From assembly GCF_051020975.1 (NCBI RefSeq), contig NC_135035.1, forward strand, positions 3,224,001 to 3,288,000: DNA of 64,000 bases, given 5' to 3'. Within the stretch, counting starts at the first letter, position 1, and the number at the start of each line of letters is the position of its first letter. Below, one piece after another: positions 27,771 through 44,000 of this stretch. The stretch comes from Osmia lignaria lignaria (lineage: Eukaryota > Arthropoda > Insecta > Hymenoptera > Megachilidae). The notes under the pieces were generated by a model. It made no database searches. It saw only the letters and a list, made by a program, of their open reading frames with translations, and was not told where the DNA came from. The translations under genes were made by a program, and so were the position numbers.

Positions 27771-30700
27771 TCATACTATATCTACAATGGATATAATGTA
27801 ATATACTGATCCCTTCCCACAGATCAATGTACCTACATTTAATAACAATATCCTTAGTACTATATCCACATTACACATAATGTAATATACTGATTCCTTC
27901 CCACAGAAAAATGTACATTTAATAACACCATCATTCATACTATATCTACGTTGGATATAATGCAATATACTGATCCCTTCCCACAGGTCAATGTACATAT
28001 AATAGCATTATCGTTATTACTATATCTACATTAGGTATAATGTAATGTATCAACTACATCCTACAGATCATTGTACATTTAATAACATCATTCATGCTAT
28101 AGCTAAATTGGATATAATGTAATATACTGATCCTTTCCCACAGATCAAGGTAGCTACATTTAATAACGTTATCATTAATACTATATCTACATGAGATATA
28201 ATGTTACATACTAATCCCTGCCCACAGTTCAATGTACCTATACTTAATAACAATATCATTAGTACTATATCCACATCATATATAATGTAATATACCGATT
28301 CCTTCCCACAGATCAACGTAGATTTAATAACACCATCATTCATGCTATAGCTAAATTGGATATAATGTAATATACTGATCCCTTCCCACAGATCAAGGTA
28401 TCTACACTTAATAACAATATCATTATTACTATATCTACACTAGATATAATGCTATATACGGATTCCTTCCCACAGATCAATGTACATTTAATAACAACAT
28501 CATTCATACTATATCTGCATTGGATATAATGTAATATACTGATCCCTTCCCACAGGTCAATGTACATACAATAGCAAAATCGTTATTGCTATATCTACAT
28601 TAGGTATAATGTAATGTATTTACTTCATCCTACAAATCATTGTACATTTAATAACATCATTCATGCTATAGCTAAATTGGATATAATGTAATATACTGAT
28701 CCCTGCCCACAGATCAATGTACCTACATTTAATAACAATATCATTAGTACTATATCTACATTAGATATAATGTAATATACTGATCCCTGCCCACAGTTCA
28801 ATGTAACTATATTCAATAACAATATCATTAGTACTATATCCACATAATATATAATGTAATATACTGATTCCCTCCCACAGATCAAGGTACCTACATTTAA
28901 TAACAATATCCTTAGTACTATATCCACATTACACATAATGTAATATACTGATTCCTTCCCACAGAACAATGTACATTTAATAACACCATCATTCATCCTA
29001 TATCTACACGAGGTATAATGTAATATAGTGATTACGTCCCACAGATCAATGTACCTACATTTAATAACAATATCCTGTGTACTATATCCACATTACACAT
29101 AATGCAATATACTGATTCATTCCCACAGATCAATATACCTTTAATAACCATATCATTAGTACTATATCTACATTCGATATATTGTAATATAGTGATTCAT
29201 TCCCACAGATCAATGTGCCTTTAATAACAATATCATTAGCACTACATCTACATTCGATGTAATGTAATATAGTGATCCATTCCCACAGACCAATGCACCT
29301 TTAATAACAATATCATTAGCACTATATCTACATTCGATATAACGTAATATGCAGATTCATTCCCACAGATATGTATATATAATAACCATATCATTAGTAC
29401 CATACCTACATTCGATATAATGTAATATACTGATGGATTCCCACAAATCAATGCACCTTTCATAACAATATCATTAGCACTATATCTACATTCGACATAA
29501 TGTAATATACTGATTCATTCCCACTGATCAATGTACATTTAATAACAACATCATTAGTAGTATATCTACATTACATACGTAATGTACAGTTAATAACAAT
29601 ATTATTATCACCATATCTACATTAGATATAATGTAATATACTGATTGATCCCCAAAGATCAATGTACATTTCATAACAATATCATTAGTACTAAATCTAC
29701 ATTCGATATAATGTAATATACTGATTCATTCCCACAGATCAATATATTTAATAACCATATCAGTAGTACTATATCTACATTCGATATAATGAAATATACT
29801 GATTCATTCCCACAGATCAATGTATCTTTAATAACAATATCATTAGCACTATATCTACATTCGATATAATGTAATACAGTGATTCATTCCCACAGATCAA
29901 TGTGCCTTTAATAACAATATCATTAGCACTACATCTACATTCGATATAATGTAATATAGTGATCCATTCCCACAGACCAATGCACCTTTAATAACAATAT
30001 CATTAGCACTATATCTACATTCGATATAACGTAATATGCAGATTCATTCCCACAGATATGTATATATAATAACCATATCATTAGTACCATACCTACATTC
30101 GATATAATGTAATATACTGATGGATTCCCACAAATCAATGCACCTTTCATAACAATATCATTAGCACTATATCTACATTCGACATAATGTAATATAATGA
30201 TTCATTCCCACTGATCAATGTACATTTAATAACAACATCATTATTAGTATATCTACATTACATACGTAATGTACAGTTAATAACAATATTATTATCACCA
30301 TATCTACATTAGATATAATGTAATATACTGATTGATCCCCATAGATCAATGTACCTACATTTAATAACAATATCATTAGTACTACGTCCACATTACATAT
30401 AATGTAGTATACTGATTCCTTCTCACAGATCAGTGTAGATTTAATAACAACATCCTTCATACTATATCAGCACTAGGTATAATGTAATATACTGATCCCT
30501 TCCCACAGACCAAGGTGCCTACATTTCGTAACAATATCATTATTACTATATCTACATTAGATATAATGTAATATACTGATCCCTGCCCACCGGTCATTGT
30601 ACATTTAATAACAACATCGTTCATACTATATCCACATTAGGTATAATGTAATATAGTGATTACGTCCCACAGATCAATGTAACTACATTTAATAACAATA

Positions 30701-32470
30701 TCCTTAGTACTATATCCACATTACACATAATGTAATATACTGATTCCTTCCCACAGATCAATGTACATTTAACAACAACATCATTCATACTATATCTACA
30801 ATGGATATAATGTAATATACTGATCCCTTCCCACAGATCAATGTACCTACATTTAATAACAATATCCTTAGTACTATATCCACATTACACATAATGTAAT
30901 ATACTGATTCCTTCCCACAGAACAATGTACATTTAATAACACCATCATTCATACCATATCTACACGAGGTATAATGTAATATAGTGATTACATCCCACAG
31001 ATCAATGTACATATAACAACAACATCATTCATACTATATCTACATTGGATATAATGTAATATACTGATCCCTTCCCACAGGTCAATGTACATATAATAGC
31101 ATAATCGTTATTACTATATCTACATTAGGTATAATGTAATGTATTAACTACATCCTACAGATCATTGTACATTTAATAACATCATTCATGCTATAGCTAA
31201 ATTGGATATAATGTAATATACTCACCCCTTCCCACAGATCAAGGTACCTACATTTAATAACAATATCATTATTACTACATCTACATTAGATATAAAGTAA
31301 TATACTGATCCCTGCCCACAGTTCAATGTACCTATATTTAATAATAATATCATTAGTACTATATCCACATCATATATAATGTAATATACTGATTCCTTCC
31401 CACAGATCAATGTACATTAACAACAACATCATTCATGCTATAGCTAAATTGGATATAATGTAATATACTGATCCCTGCTCACAGATCAATGTACCTACAT
31501 TTAATAACAATATCATTAGTACCATATCTACATTAGATATAATGTAATATACTGATCCCTGCCCACAGTTCAATGTAACTATATTCAATAACAATATCAT
31601 TAGTACTATATCCACATCATATATAATGTAATATACTGATTCCTTCCCACAGATCAATGTACATATAATAGCAATATCGTTATTACTATATCAACATCAG
31701 ATATGTAATATACATTTAAAAACAAATCATTATTACTATATCAACGTCGGTTATAACGAAATGTACTGATTCCTTCCCAAGGATCAATGTACATATAATC
31801 GCAATATCATTATTAGTTACTACATCTACATCGGTTGTAACGCAATATACTGATTCCTTCCCACAGATCAATGTACATTTAATAGCAATATCATTAGTAC
31901 TATATCTATATTAGATGTAATGTAATATACTGATCCCTTCGCACAGATCAAGGTACCTACATTTAATAACAATATCATTATTACTACATCTACAGTAGAT
32001 ATAATGTAATATACTGATCCCTGCCCACAGATCAATGTACCTACATTTAATAACAATATCATTAGTACTACGTCCACATTACATATAATGTAGTATACTG
32101 ATTCCTTCTCACAGATCAGTGTAGATTGGATAACAACATCCTTCATACTATATCAACACTAGGTATAATGTAATATACTGATCCCTTCCCACAGACCAAG
32201 GTGCCTACAATTTAGTAACAATATCATTATTACTATATCTACATTAGATATAATGTAATATACTGATCCCTGCCTACGGTCAATGTACATTTAATAACAA
32301 CATCGTTCATACTATATCCACATTAGGTATAATGTAATATAGTGATTACGTCCCACAGATCAATGTAACTACATTTAATAACAATATCCTTAGTACTATA
32401 TCCACATTACACATAATGTAATATACTGATTCCTTCCCACAGATCAATGTACATTTAACAACAACATCAT
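27771..32470. repeat. 4700-bp higher-order repeat unit, copy 2
   Basis: This repeats the 17199-21898 unit at offset 10,572. It has an A at 27909 (CAGAAAAATG) where 17337 has C (CAGAACAATG), but the A is shared with 38481. It also has a G at 29259 shared with 39831 but not with 18687. These variants show that its left part is more closely related to sequence on its right than to the first 4700-bp copy. Confidence 0.9.
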
Positions 32471-35406
32471 TCATACTATATCTACAATGGATATAATGTA
32501 ATATACTGATCCCTTCCCACAGATCAATGTACCTACATTTAATAACAATATCCTTAGTACTATATCCACATTACACATAATGTAATATACTGATTCCTTC
32601 CCACAGAACAATGTACATTTAATAACACCATCATTCATACTATATCTACGTTGGATATAATGTAATATACTGATCCCTTCCCACAGGTCAATGTACATAT
32701 AATAGCATTATCGTTATTACTATATCTACATTAGGTATAATGTAATGTATCAACTACATCCTACAGATCATTGTACATTTAATAACATCATTCATGCTAT
32801 AGCTAAATTGGATATAATGTAATATACTGATCCTTTCCCACAGATCAAGGTAGCTACATTTAATAACATTATCATTAATACTATATCTACATGAGATATA
32901 ATGTTACATACTAATCCCTGCCCACAGTTCAATGTACCTATAATTAATAACAATATCATTAGTACTATATCCACATCATATATAATGTAATATACCGATT
33001 CCTTCCCACAGATCAACGTAGATTTAATAACACCATCATTCATGCTATAGCTAAATTGGATATAATGTAATATACTGATCCCTTCCCACAGATCAAGGTA
33101 TCTACACATAATAACAATATCATTATTACTATATCTACACTAGATATAATGCTATATACGGATTCCTTCCCACAGATCAATGTACATTTAATAACAACAT
33201 CATTCATACTATATCTGCATTGGATATAATGTAATATACCGATCCCTTCCCACAGGTCAATGTACATACAATAGCAAAATCGTTATTGCTATATCTACAT
33301 TAGGTATAATGTAATGTATTTACTTCATCCTACAAATCATTGTACATTTAATAACATCATTCATGCTATAGCTAAATTGGATATAATGTAATATACTGAT
33401 CCCTGCCCACAGATCAATGTACCTACATTTAATAACAATATCATTAGTACTATATCTACATTAGATATAATGTAATATACTGATCCCTGCCCACAGTTCA
33501 ATGTAACTATATTCAATAACAATATCATTAGTACTATATCCACATAATATATAATGTAATATACTGATTCCCTCCCACAGATCAAGGTACCTACATTTAA
33601 TAACAATATCCTTAGTACTATATCCACATTACACATAATGTAATATACTGATTCCTTCCCACAGAACAATGTACATTTAATAACACCATCATTCATACTA
33701 TATCTACACGAGGTATAATGTAATATAGTGATTACGTCCCACAGATCAATGTACCTACATTTAATAACAATATCCTGTGTACTATATCCACATTACACAT
33801 AATGCAATATACTGATTCATTCCCACAGATCAATATACCTTTAATAACCATATCATTAGTACTATATCTACATTCGATATATTGTAATATAGTGATTCAT
33901 TCCCACAGATCAATGTGCCTTTAATAACAATATCATTAGCACTACATCTACATTCGATATAATGTAATATAGTGATCCATTCCCACAGACCAATGCACCT
34001 TTAATAACAATATCATTAGCACTATATCTACATTCGATATAACGTAATATGCAGATTCATTCCCACAGATATGTATATATAATAACCATATCATTAGTAC
34101 CATACCTACATTCGATATAATGTAATATACTGATGGATTCCCACAAATCAATGCACCTTTCATAACAATATCATTAGCACTATATCTACATTCGACATAA
34201 TGTAATATACTGATTCATTCCCACTGATCAATGTACATTTAATAACAACATCATTAGTAGTATATCTACATTACATACGTAATGTACAGTTAATAACAAT
34301 ATTATTATCACCATATCTACATTAGATACAATGTAATATACTGATTGATCCCCAAAGATCAATGTACATTTCATAACAATATCATTAGTACTAAATCTAC
34401 ATTCGATATAATGTAATATACTGATTCATTCCCACAGATCAATATATTTAATAACCATATCAGTAGTACTATATCTACATTCGATATAATGAAATATACT
34501 GATTCATTCCCACAGATCAATGTATCTTTAATAACAATATCATTAGCACTATATCTACATTCGATATAATGTAATATAGTGATTCATTCCCACAGATCAA
34601 TGTGCCTTTAATAACAATATCATTAGCACTACATCTACATTCGATATAATGTAATATAGTGATCCATTCCCACAGACCAATGCACCTTTAATAACAATAT
34701 CATTAGCACTATATCTACATTCGATATAATGTAATATACTGATGGATTCCCACAAATCAATGCACCTTTCATAACAATATCATTAGCACTATATCTACAT
34801 TCGACATAATGTAATATACTGATTCATTCCCACTGATCAATGTACATTTAATAACAACATCATTAGTAGTATATCTACATTACATACGTAATGTACAGTT
34901 AATAACAATATTATTATCACCATATCTACATTAGATATAATGTAATATACTGATTGATCCCCATAGATCAATGTACCTACATTTAATAACAATATCATTA
35001 GTACTACGTCCACATTACATATAATGTAGTATACTGATTCCTTCTCACAGATCAGTGTAGATTTAATAACAACATCCTTCATACTATATCAACACTAGGT
35101 ATAATGTAATATACTGATCCCTTCCCACAGACCAAGGTGCCTACATTTAGTAACAATATCATTATTACTATATCTACATTAGATATAATGTAATATACTG
35201 ATCCCTGCCCACCGGTCAATGTACATTTAATAACAACATCGTTCATACTATATCCACATTAGGTATAATGTAATATAGTGATTACGTCCCACAGATCAAT
35301 GTAACTACATTTAATAACAATATCCTTAGTACTATATCCACATTACACATAATGTAATATACTGATTCCTTCCCACAGATCAATGTACATTTAACAACAA
35401 CATCAT
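32471..35406. repeat. 2936-bp higher-order repeat unit
   Basis: Third occurrence of the 2936-bp unit, partner of 21899-24834 at offset 10,572. A private C at 33240 (TATACCGATCCC) replaces T at 22668. Confidence 0.9.
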
Positions 35407-38342
35407 TCATACTATATCTACAATGGATATAATGTAATATACTGATCCCTTCCCACAGATCAATGTACCTACATTTAATAACAATATCCTTAGTACTATA
35501 TCCACATTACACATAATGTAATATACTGATTCCTTCCCACAGAACAATGTACATTTAATAACACCATCATTCATACTATATCTACGTTGGATATAATGTA
35601 ATATACTGATCCCTTCCCACAGGTCAATGTACATATAATAGCATTATCGTTATTACTATATCTACATTAGGTATAATGTAATGTATCAACTACATCCTAC
35701 AGATCATTGTACATTTAATAACATCATTCATGCTATAGCTAAATTGGATATAATGTAATATACTGATCCTTTCCCACAGATCAAGGTAGCTACATTTAAT
35801 AACGTTATCATTAATACTATATCTACATGAGATATAATGTTACATACTAATCCCTGCCCACAGTTCAATGTACCTATACTTAATAACAATATCATTAGTA
35901 CTATATCCACATCATATATAATGTAATATACCGATTCCTTCCCACAGATCAACGTAGATTTAATAACACCATCATTCATGCTATAGCTAAATTGGATATA
36001 ATGTAATATACTGATCCCTTCCCACAGATCAAGGTATCTACACTTAATAACAATATCATTATTACTATATCTACACTAGATATAATGCTATATACGGATT
36101 CCTTCCCACAGATCAATGTACATTTAATAACAACATCATTCATACTATATCTGCATTGGATATAATGTAATATACTGATCCCTTCCCACAGGTCAATGTA
36201 CATACAATAGCAAAATCGTTATTGCTATATCTACATTAGGTATAATGTAATGTATTTACTTCATCCTACAAATCATTGTACATTTAATAACATCATTCAT
36301 GCTATAGCTAAATTGGATATAATGTAATATACTGATCCCTGCCCACAGATCAATGTACCTACATTTAATAACAATATCATTAGTACTATATCTACATTAG
36401 ATATAATGTAATATACTGATCCCTGCCCACAGTTCAATGTAACTATATTCAATAACAATATCATTAGTACTATATCCACATAATATATAATGTAATATAC
36501 TGATTCCCTCCCACAGATCAAGGTACCTACATTTAATAACAATATCCTTAGTACTATATCCACATTACACATAATGTAATATACTGATTCCTTCCCACAG
36601 AACAATGTACATTTAATAACACCATCATTCATACTATATCTACACGAGGTATAATGTAATATAGTGATTACGTCCCACAGATCAATGTACCTACATTTAA
36701 TAACAATATCCTGTGTACTATATCCACATTACACATAATGCAATATACTGATTCATTCCCACAGATCAATATACCTTTAATAACCATATCATTAGTACTA
36801 TATCTACATTCGATATATTGTAATATAGTGATTCATTCCCACAGATCAATGTGCCTTTAATAACAATATCATTAGCACTACATCTACATTCGATATAATG
36901 TAATATAGTGATCCATTCCCACAGACCAATGCACCTTTAATAACAATATCATTAGCACTATATCTACATTCGATATAACGTAATATGCAGATTCATTCCC
37001 ACAGATATGTATATATAATAACCATATCATTAGTACCATACCTACATTCGATATAATGTAATATACTGATGGATTCCCACAAATCAATGCACCTTTCATA
37101 ACAATATCATTAGCACTATATCTACATTCGACATAATGTAATATACTGATTCATTCCCACTGATCAATGTACATTTAATAACAACATCATTAGTAGTATA
37201 TCTACATTACATACGTAATGTACAGTTAATAACAATATTATTATCACCATATCTACATTAGATATAATGTAATATACTGATTGATCCCCAAAGATCAATG
37301 TACATTTCATAACAATATCATTAGTACTAAATCTACATTCGATATAATGTAATATACTGATTCATTCCCACAGATCAATATATTTAATAACCATATCAGT
37401 AGTACTATATCTACATTCGATATAATGAAATATACTGATTCATTCCCACAGATCAATGTATCTTTAATAACAATATCATTAGCACTATATCTACATTCGA
37501 TATAATGTAATATAGTGATTCATTCCCACAGATCAATGTGCCTTTAATAACAATATCATTAGCACTACATCTACATTCGATATAATGTAATATAGTGATC
37601 CATTCCCACAGACCAATGCACCTTTAATAACAATATCATTAGCACTATATCTACATTCGATATAATGTAATATACTGATGGATTCCCACAAATCAATGCA
37701 CCTTTCATAACAATATCATTAGCACTATATCTACATTCGACATAATGTAATATACTGATTCATTCCCACTGATCAATGTACATTTAATAACAACATCATT
37801 AGTAGTATATCTACATTACATACGTAATGTACAGTTAATAACAATATTATTATCACCATATCTACATTAGATATAATGTAATATACTGATTGATCCCCAT
37901 AGATCAATGTACCTACATTTAATATCAATATCATTAGTACTACGTCCACATTACATATAATGTAGTATACTGATTCCTTCTCACAGATCAGTGTAGATTT
38001 AGTAACAACATCCTTCATACTATATCAACACTAGGTATAATGTAATATACTGATCCCTTCCCACAGACCAAGGTGCCTACATTTAGTAACAATATCATTA
38101 TTACTATATCTACATTAGATATAATGTAATATACTGATCCCTGCCCACCGGTCAATGTACATTTAATAACAACATCGTTCATACTATATCCACATTAGGT
38201 ATAATGTAATATAGTGATTACGTCCCACAGATCAATGTAACTACATTTAATAACAATATCCTTAGTACTATATCCACATTACACATAATGTAATATACTG
38301 ATTCCTTCCCACAGATCAATGTACATTTAACAACAACATCAT
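35407..38342. repeat. 2936-bp higher-order repeat unit
   Basis: Fourth occurrence of the 2936-bp unit, partner of 24835-27770 at offset 10,572, and tandem to the unit on its left at offset 2936. Confidence 0.9.
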
Positions 38343-41039
38343 TCATACTATATCTACAATGGATATAATGTAATATACTGATCCCTTCCCACAGATCAAT
38401 GTACCTACATTTAATAACAATATCCTTAGTACTATATCCACATTACACATAATGTAATATACTGATTCCTTCCCACAGAAAAATGTACATTTAATAACAC
38501 CATCATTCATACTATATCTACGTTGGATATAATGCAATATACTGATCCCTTCCCACAGGTCAATGTACATATAATAGCATTATCGTTATTACTATATCTA
38601 CATTAGGTATAATGTAATGTATCAACTACATCCTACAGATCATTGTACATTTAATAACATCATTCATGCTATAGCTAAATTGGATATAATGTAATATACT
38701 GATCCTTTCCCACAGATCAAGGTAGCTACATTTAATAACGTTATCATTAATACTATATCTACATGAGATATAATGTTACATACTAATCCCTGCCCACAGT
38801 TCAATGTACCTATACTTAATAACAATATCATTAGTACTATATCCACATCATATATAATGTAATATACCGATTCCTTCCCACAGATCAACGTAGATTTAAT
38901 AACACCATCATTCATGCTATAGCTAAATTGGATATAATGTAATATACTGATCCCTTCCCACAGATCAAGGTATCTACACTTAATAACAATATCATTATTA
39001 CTATATCTACACTAGATATAATGCTATATACGGATTCCTTCCCACAGATCAATGTACATTTAATAACAACATCATTCATACTATATCTGCATTGGATATA
39101 ATGTAATATACTGATCCCTTCCCACAGGTCAATGTACATACAATAGCAAAATCGTTATTGCTATATCTACATTAGGTATAATGTAATGTATTTACTTCAT
39201 CCTACAAATCATTGTACATTTAATAACATCATTCATGCTATAGCTAAATTGGATATAATGTAATATACTGATCCCTGCCCACAGATCAATGTACCTACAT
39301 TTAATAACAATATCATTAGTACTATATCTACATTAGATATAATGTAATATACTGATCCCTGCCCACAGTTCAATGTAACTATATTCAATAACAATATCAT
39401 TAGTACTATATCCACATAATATATAATGTAATATACTGATTCCCTCCCACAGATCAAGGTACCTACATTTAATAACAATATCCTTAGTACTATATCCACA
39501 TTACACATAATGTAATATACTGATTCCTTCCCACAGAACAATGTACATTTAATAACACCATCATTCATACTATATCTACACGAGGTATAATGTAATATAG
39601 TGATTACGTCCCACAGATCAATGTACCTACATTTAATAACAATATCCTGTGTACTATATCCACATTACACATAATGCAATATACTGATTCATTCCCACAG
39701 ATCAATATACCTTTAATAACCATATCATTAGTACTATATCTACATTCGATATATTGTAATATAGTGATTCATTCCCACAGATCAATGTGCCTTTAATAAC
39801 AATATCATTAGCACTACATCTACATTCGATGTAATGTAATATAGTGATCCATTCCCACAGACCAATGCACCTTTAATAACAATATCATTAGCACTATATC
39901 TACATTCGATATAACGTAATATGCAGATTCATTCCCACAGATATGTATATATAATAACCATATCATTAGTACCATACCTACATTCGATATAATGTAATAT
40001 ACTGATGGATTCCCACAAATCAATGCACCTTTCATAACAATATCATTAGCACTATATCTACATTCGACATAATGTAATATACTGATTCATTCCCACTGAT
40101 CAATGTACATTTACTAACAACATCATTAGTAGTATATCTACATTACATACGTAATGTACAGTTAATAACAATATTATTATCACCATATCTACATTAGATA
40201 TAATGTAATATACTGATTGATCCCCAAAGATCAATGTACATTTCATAACAATATCATTAGTACTAAATCTACATTCGATATAATGTAATATACTGATTCA
40301 TTCCCACAGATCAATATATTTAATAACCATATCAGTAGTACTATATCTACATTCGATATAATGAAATATACTGATTCATTCCCACAGATCAATGTATCTT
40401 TAATAACAATATCATTAGCACTATATCTACATTCGATATAATGTAATATAGTGATTCATTCCCACTGATCAATGTACATTTAATAACAACATCATTAGTA
40501 GTATATCTACATTACATACGTAATGTACAGTTAATAACAATATTATTATCACCATATCTACATTAGATATAATGTAATATACTGATTGATCCCCATAGAT
40601 CAATGTACCTACATTTAATAACAATATCATTAGTACTACGTCCACATTACATATAATGTAGTATACTGATTCCTTCTCACAGATCAGTGTAGATTGGATA
40701 ACAACATCCTTCATACTATATCAACACTAGGTATAATGTAATATACTGATCCCTTCCCACAGACCAAGGTGCCTACAATTTAGTAACAATATCATTATTA
40801 CTATATCTACATTAGATATAATGTAATATACTGATCCCTGCCCACCGGTCAATGTACATTTAATAACAACATCGTTCATACTATATCCACATTAGGTATA
40901 ATGTAATATAGTGATTACGTCCCACAGATCAATGTAACTACATTTAATAACAATATCCTTAGTACTATATCCACATTACACACAATGTAATATACTGATT
41001 CCTTCCCACAGATCAATGTACATTTAACAACAACATCAT
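38343..41039. repeat. Shortened (2697-bp) higher-order repeat unit
   Basis: The unit follows the 2936-bp pattern up to about 40465, then skips three TTCGA-class monomers (240 bp) and gains 1 bp (CCTACAATTTAG instead of CCTACATTTAG), giving 2697 bp. It marks the right-hand end of the regular 10,572-bp periodicity. Confidence 0.85.
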
Positions 41040-44000
41040 TCATACTATATCTACAATGGATATAATGTAATATACTGATCCCTTCCCACAGATCAATGTA
41101 CCTACATTTAATAACAATATCCTTAGTACTATATCCACATTACACATAATGTAATATACTGATTCCTTCCCACAGAACAATGTACATTTAATAACACCAT
41201 CATTCATACTATATCTACGTTGGATATAATGTAATATACTGATCCCTTCCCACAGGTCAATGTACATATAATAGCATTATCGTTATTACTATATCTACAT
41301 TAGGTATAATGTAATGTATCAACTACATCCTACAGATCATTGTACATTTAATAACATCATTCATGCTATAGCTAAATTGGATATAATGTAATATACTGAT
41401 CCTTTCCCACAGATCAAGGTAGCTACATTTAATAACATTATCATTAATACTATATCTACATGAGATATAATGTTACATACTAATCCCTGCCCACAGTTCA
41501 ATGTACCTATACTTAATAACAATATCATTAGTACTATATCCACATCATATATAATGTAATATACCGATTCCTTCCCACAGATCAACGTAGATTTAATAAC
41601 ACCATCATTCATGCTATAGCTAAATTGGATATAATGTAATATACTGATCCCTTCCCACAGATCAAGGTATCTACACTTAATAACAATATCATTATTACTA
41701 TATCTACACTAGATATAATGCTATATACGGATTCCTTCCCACAGATCAATGTACATTTAATAACAACGTCATTCATACTATATCTGCATTGGATATAATG
41801 TAATATACTGATCCCTTCCCACAGGTCAATGTACATACAATAGCAAAATCGTTATTGCTATATCTACATTAGGTATAATGTAATGTATTTACTTCATCCT
41901 ACAAATCATTGTACATTTAATAACATCATTCATGCTATAGCTAAATTGGATATAATGTAATATACTCACCCCTTCCCACAGATCAAGGTACCTACATTTA
42001 ATAACAATATCATTATTACTACATCTACATTAGATATAAAGTAATATACTGATCCCTGCCCACAGTTCAATGTACCTATATTTAATAATAATATCATTAG
42101 TACTATATCCACATCATATATAATGTAATATACTGATTCCTTCCCACAGATCAATGTACATTAACAACAACATCATTCATGCTATAGCTAAATTGGATAT
42201 AATGTAATATACTGATCCCTGCCCACAGATCAATGTACCTACATTTAATAACAATATCATTAGTACTATATCTACATTAGATATAATGTAATATACTGAT
42301 CCCTGCCCACAGTTCAATGTAACTATATTCAATAACAATATCATTAGTACTATATCCACATAATATATAATGTAATATACTGATTCCCTCCCACAGATCA
42401 ATGTACATATAATAGCAATATCGTTATTACTATATCAACATCAGATATGTAATATACATTTAAAAACAAATCATTATTACTATATCTACGTCGGTTATAA
42501 CGAAATGTACTGATTCCTTCCCAAGGATCAATGTACATATAATCGCAATATCATTATTAGTTACTATATCTACATCGGTTGTAACGCAATATACTGATTC
42601 CTTCCCACAGACCAATGTACATTTAATAGCAATATCATTAGTACTATATCTACATTAGATATAATGTAATATACTGATCCCTTCGCACAGATCAAGGTAC
42701 CTACATTTAATAACAATATCCTTAGTACTATATCCACATTACACATAATGTAATATACTGATTCCTTCCCACAGAACAATGTACATTTAATAACACCATC
42801 ATTCATACTATATCTACACGAGGTATAATGTAATATAGTGATTACGTCCCACAGATCAATGTACCTACATTTAATAACAATATCCTTAGTACTATATCCA
42901 CATTACACATAATGCAATATACTGATTCATTCCCACAGATCAATATACCTTTAATAACCATATCATTAGTACTATATCTACATTCGATATATTGTAATAT
43001 AGTGATTCATACCCACAGATCGATGTGCCTTTAATAACAATATCATTAGCACTACATCTACATTCGATATAATGTAATATAGTGATCCATTCCCACAGAC
43101 CAATGCACCTATAATAGCAATATCATTAGCACTATATCTACATTCGATATAACGTAATATGCAGATTCATTCCCACAGATATGTATATATAATAACCATA
43201 TCATTAGTACCATACCTACATTCGATATAATGTAATATACTGATGGATTCCCACAAATCAATGCACCTTTCATAACAATATCATTAGCACTATATCTACA
43301 TTCGACATAATGTAATATACTGATTCATTCCCACTGATCAATGTACATTTAATAACAACATCATTAGTAGTATATCTACATTACATACGTAATGTACAGT
43401 TAATAACAATATTATTATCACCATATCTACATTAGATATAATGTAATATACTGATTGATCCCCAAAGATCAATGTACATTTCATAACAATATCATTAGTA
43501 CTAAATCTACATTCGATATAATGTAATATACTGATTCATTCCCACAGATCAATATATTTAATAACCATATCAGTAGTACTATATCTACATTCGATATAAT
43601 GAAATATACTGATTCATTCCCACAGATCAATGTATCTTTAATAACAATATCATTAGCACTATATCTACATTCGATATAATGTAATATACTGATTCATTCC
43701 CGCAGATCAATGTGCCTTTAATAACAATATCATTAGCACTATATCTACATTCGATATAATGTAATATACTGATTCATTCCCACAGACCAATGCACCATTA
43801 ATAACAATATCATTAGCACTATATCTACATTCGATATAACGTAAAATACTGATTCATTCCCACAGATATGTACATATAATAACCATATCATAAGTACCAT
43901 ACCTACATTCGATATAATGTAATATACTGATGGATTGCCACAGATCAATGCACCTTTCATAACAATATCATTAGCACTATATCTACATTCGATATAATTT

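Larger units (their letters stand above)
19322..40465. repeat. 10,572-bp super-unit duplicated in tandem (19322-29893 and 29894-40465)
   Basis: Landmarks throughout recur at exactly 10,572 bp (= 4700 + 2936 + 2936). The offset match ends at about 40465, where the right copy jumps to a different monomer; subtracting two units gives a start near 19322. This agrees with diagnostic variants at 27909/38481 and 29259/39831, which are shared between copies but absent from 17337 and 18687 and so require a start after 18687. A few private single-base differences (25968/36540, 22668/33240, 19305/29877) separate the copies. The match is close to complete by eye; I have not computed an identity value. 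Confidence 0.87.

Noticed and set aside
19322..40465. The 10,572-bp duplication as an assembly artefact
   Set aside because: Not excluded fully, but private single-base differences between copies and a distinct right end at about 40465 favour a real duplication; spanning reads would settle it.
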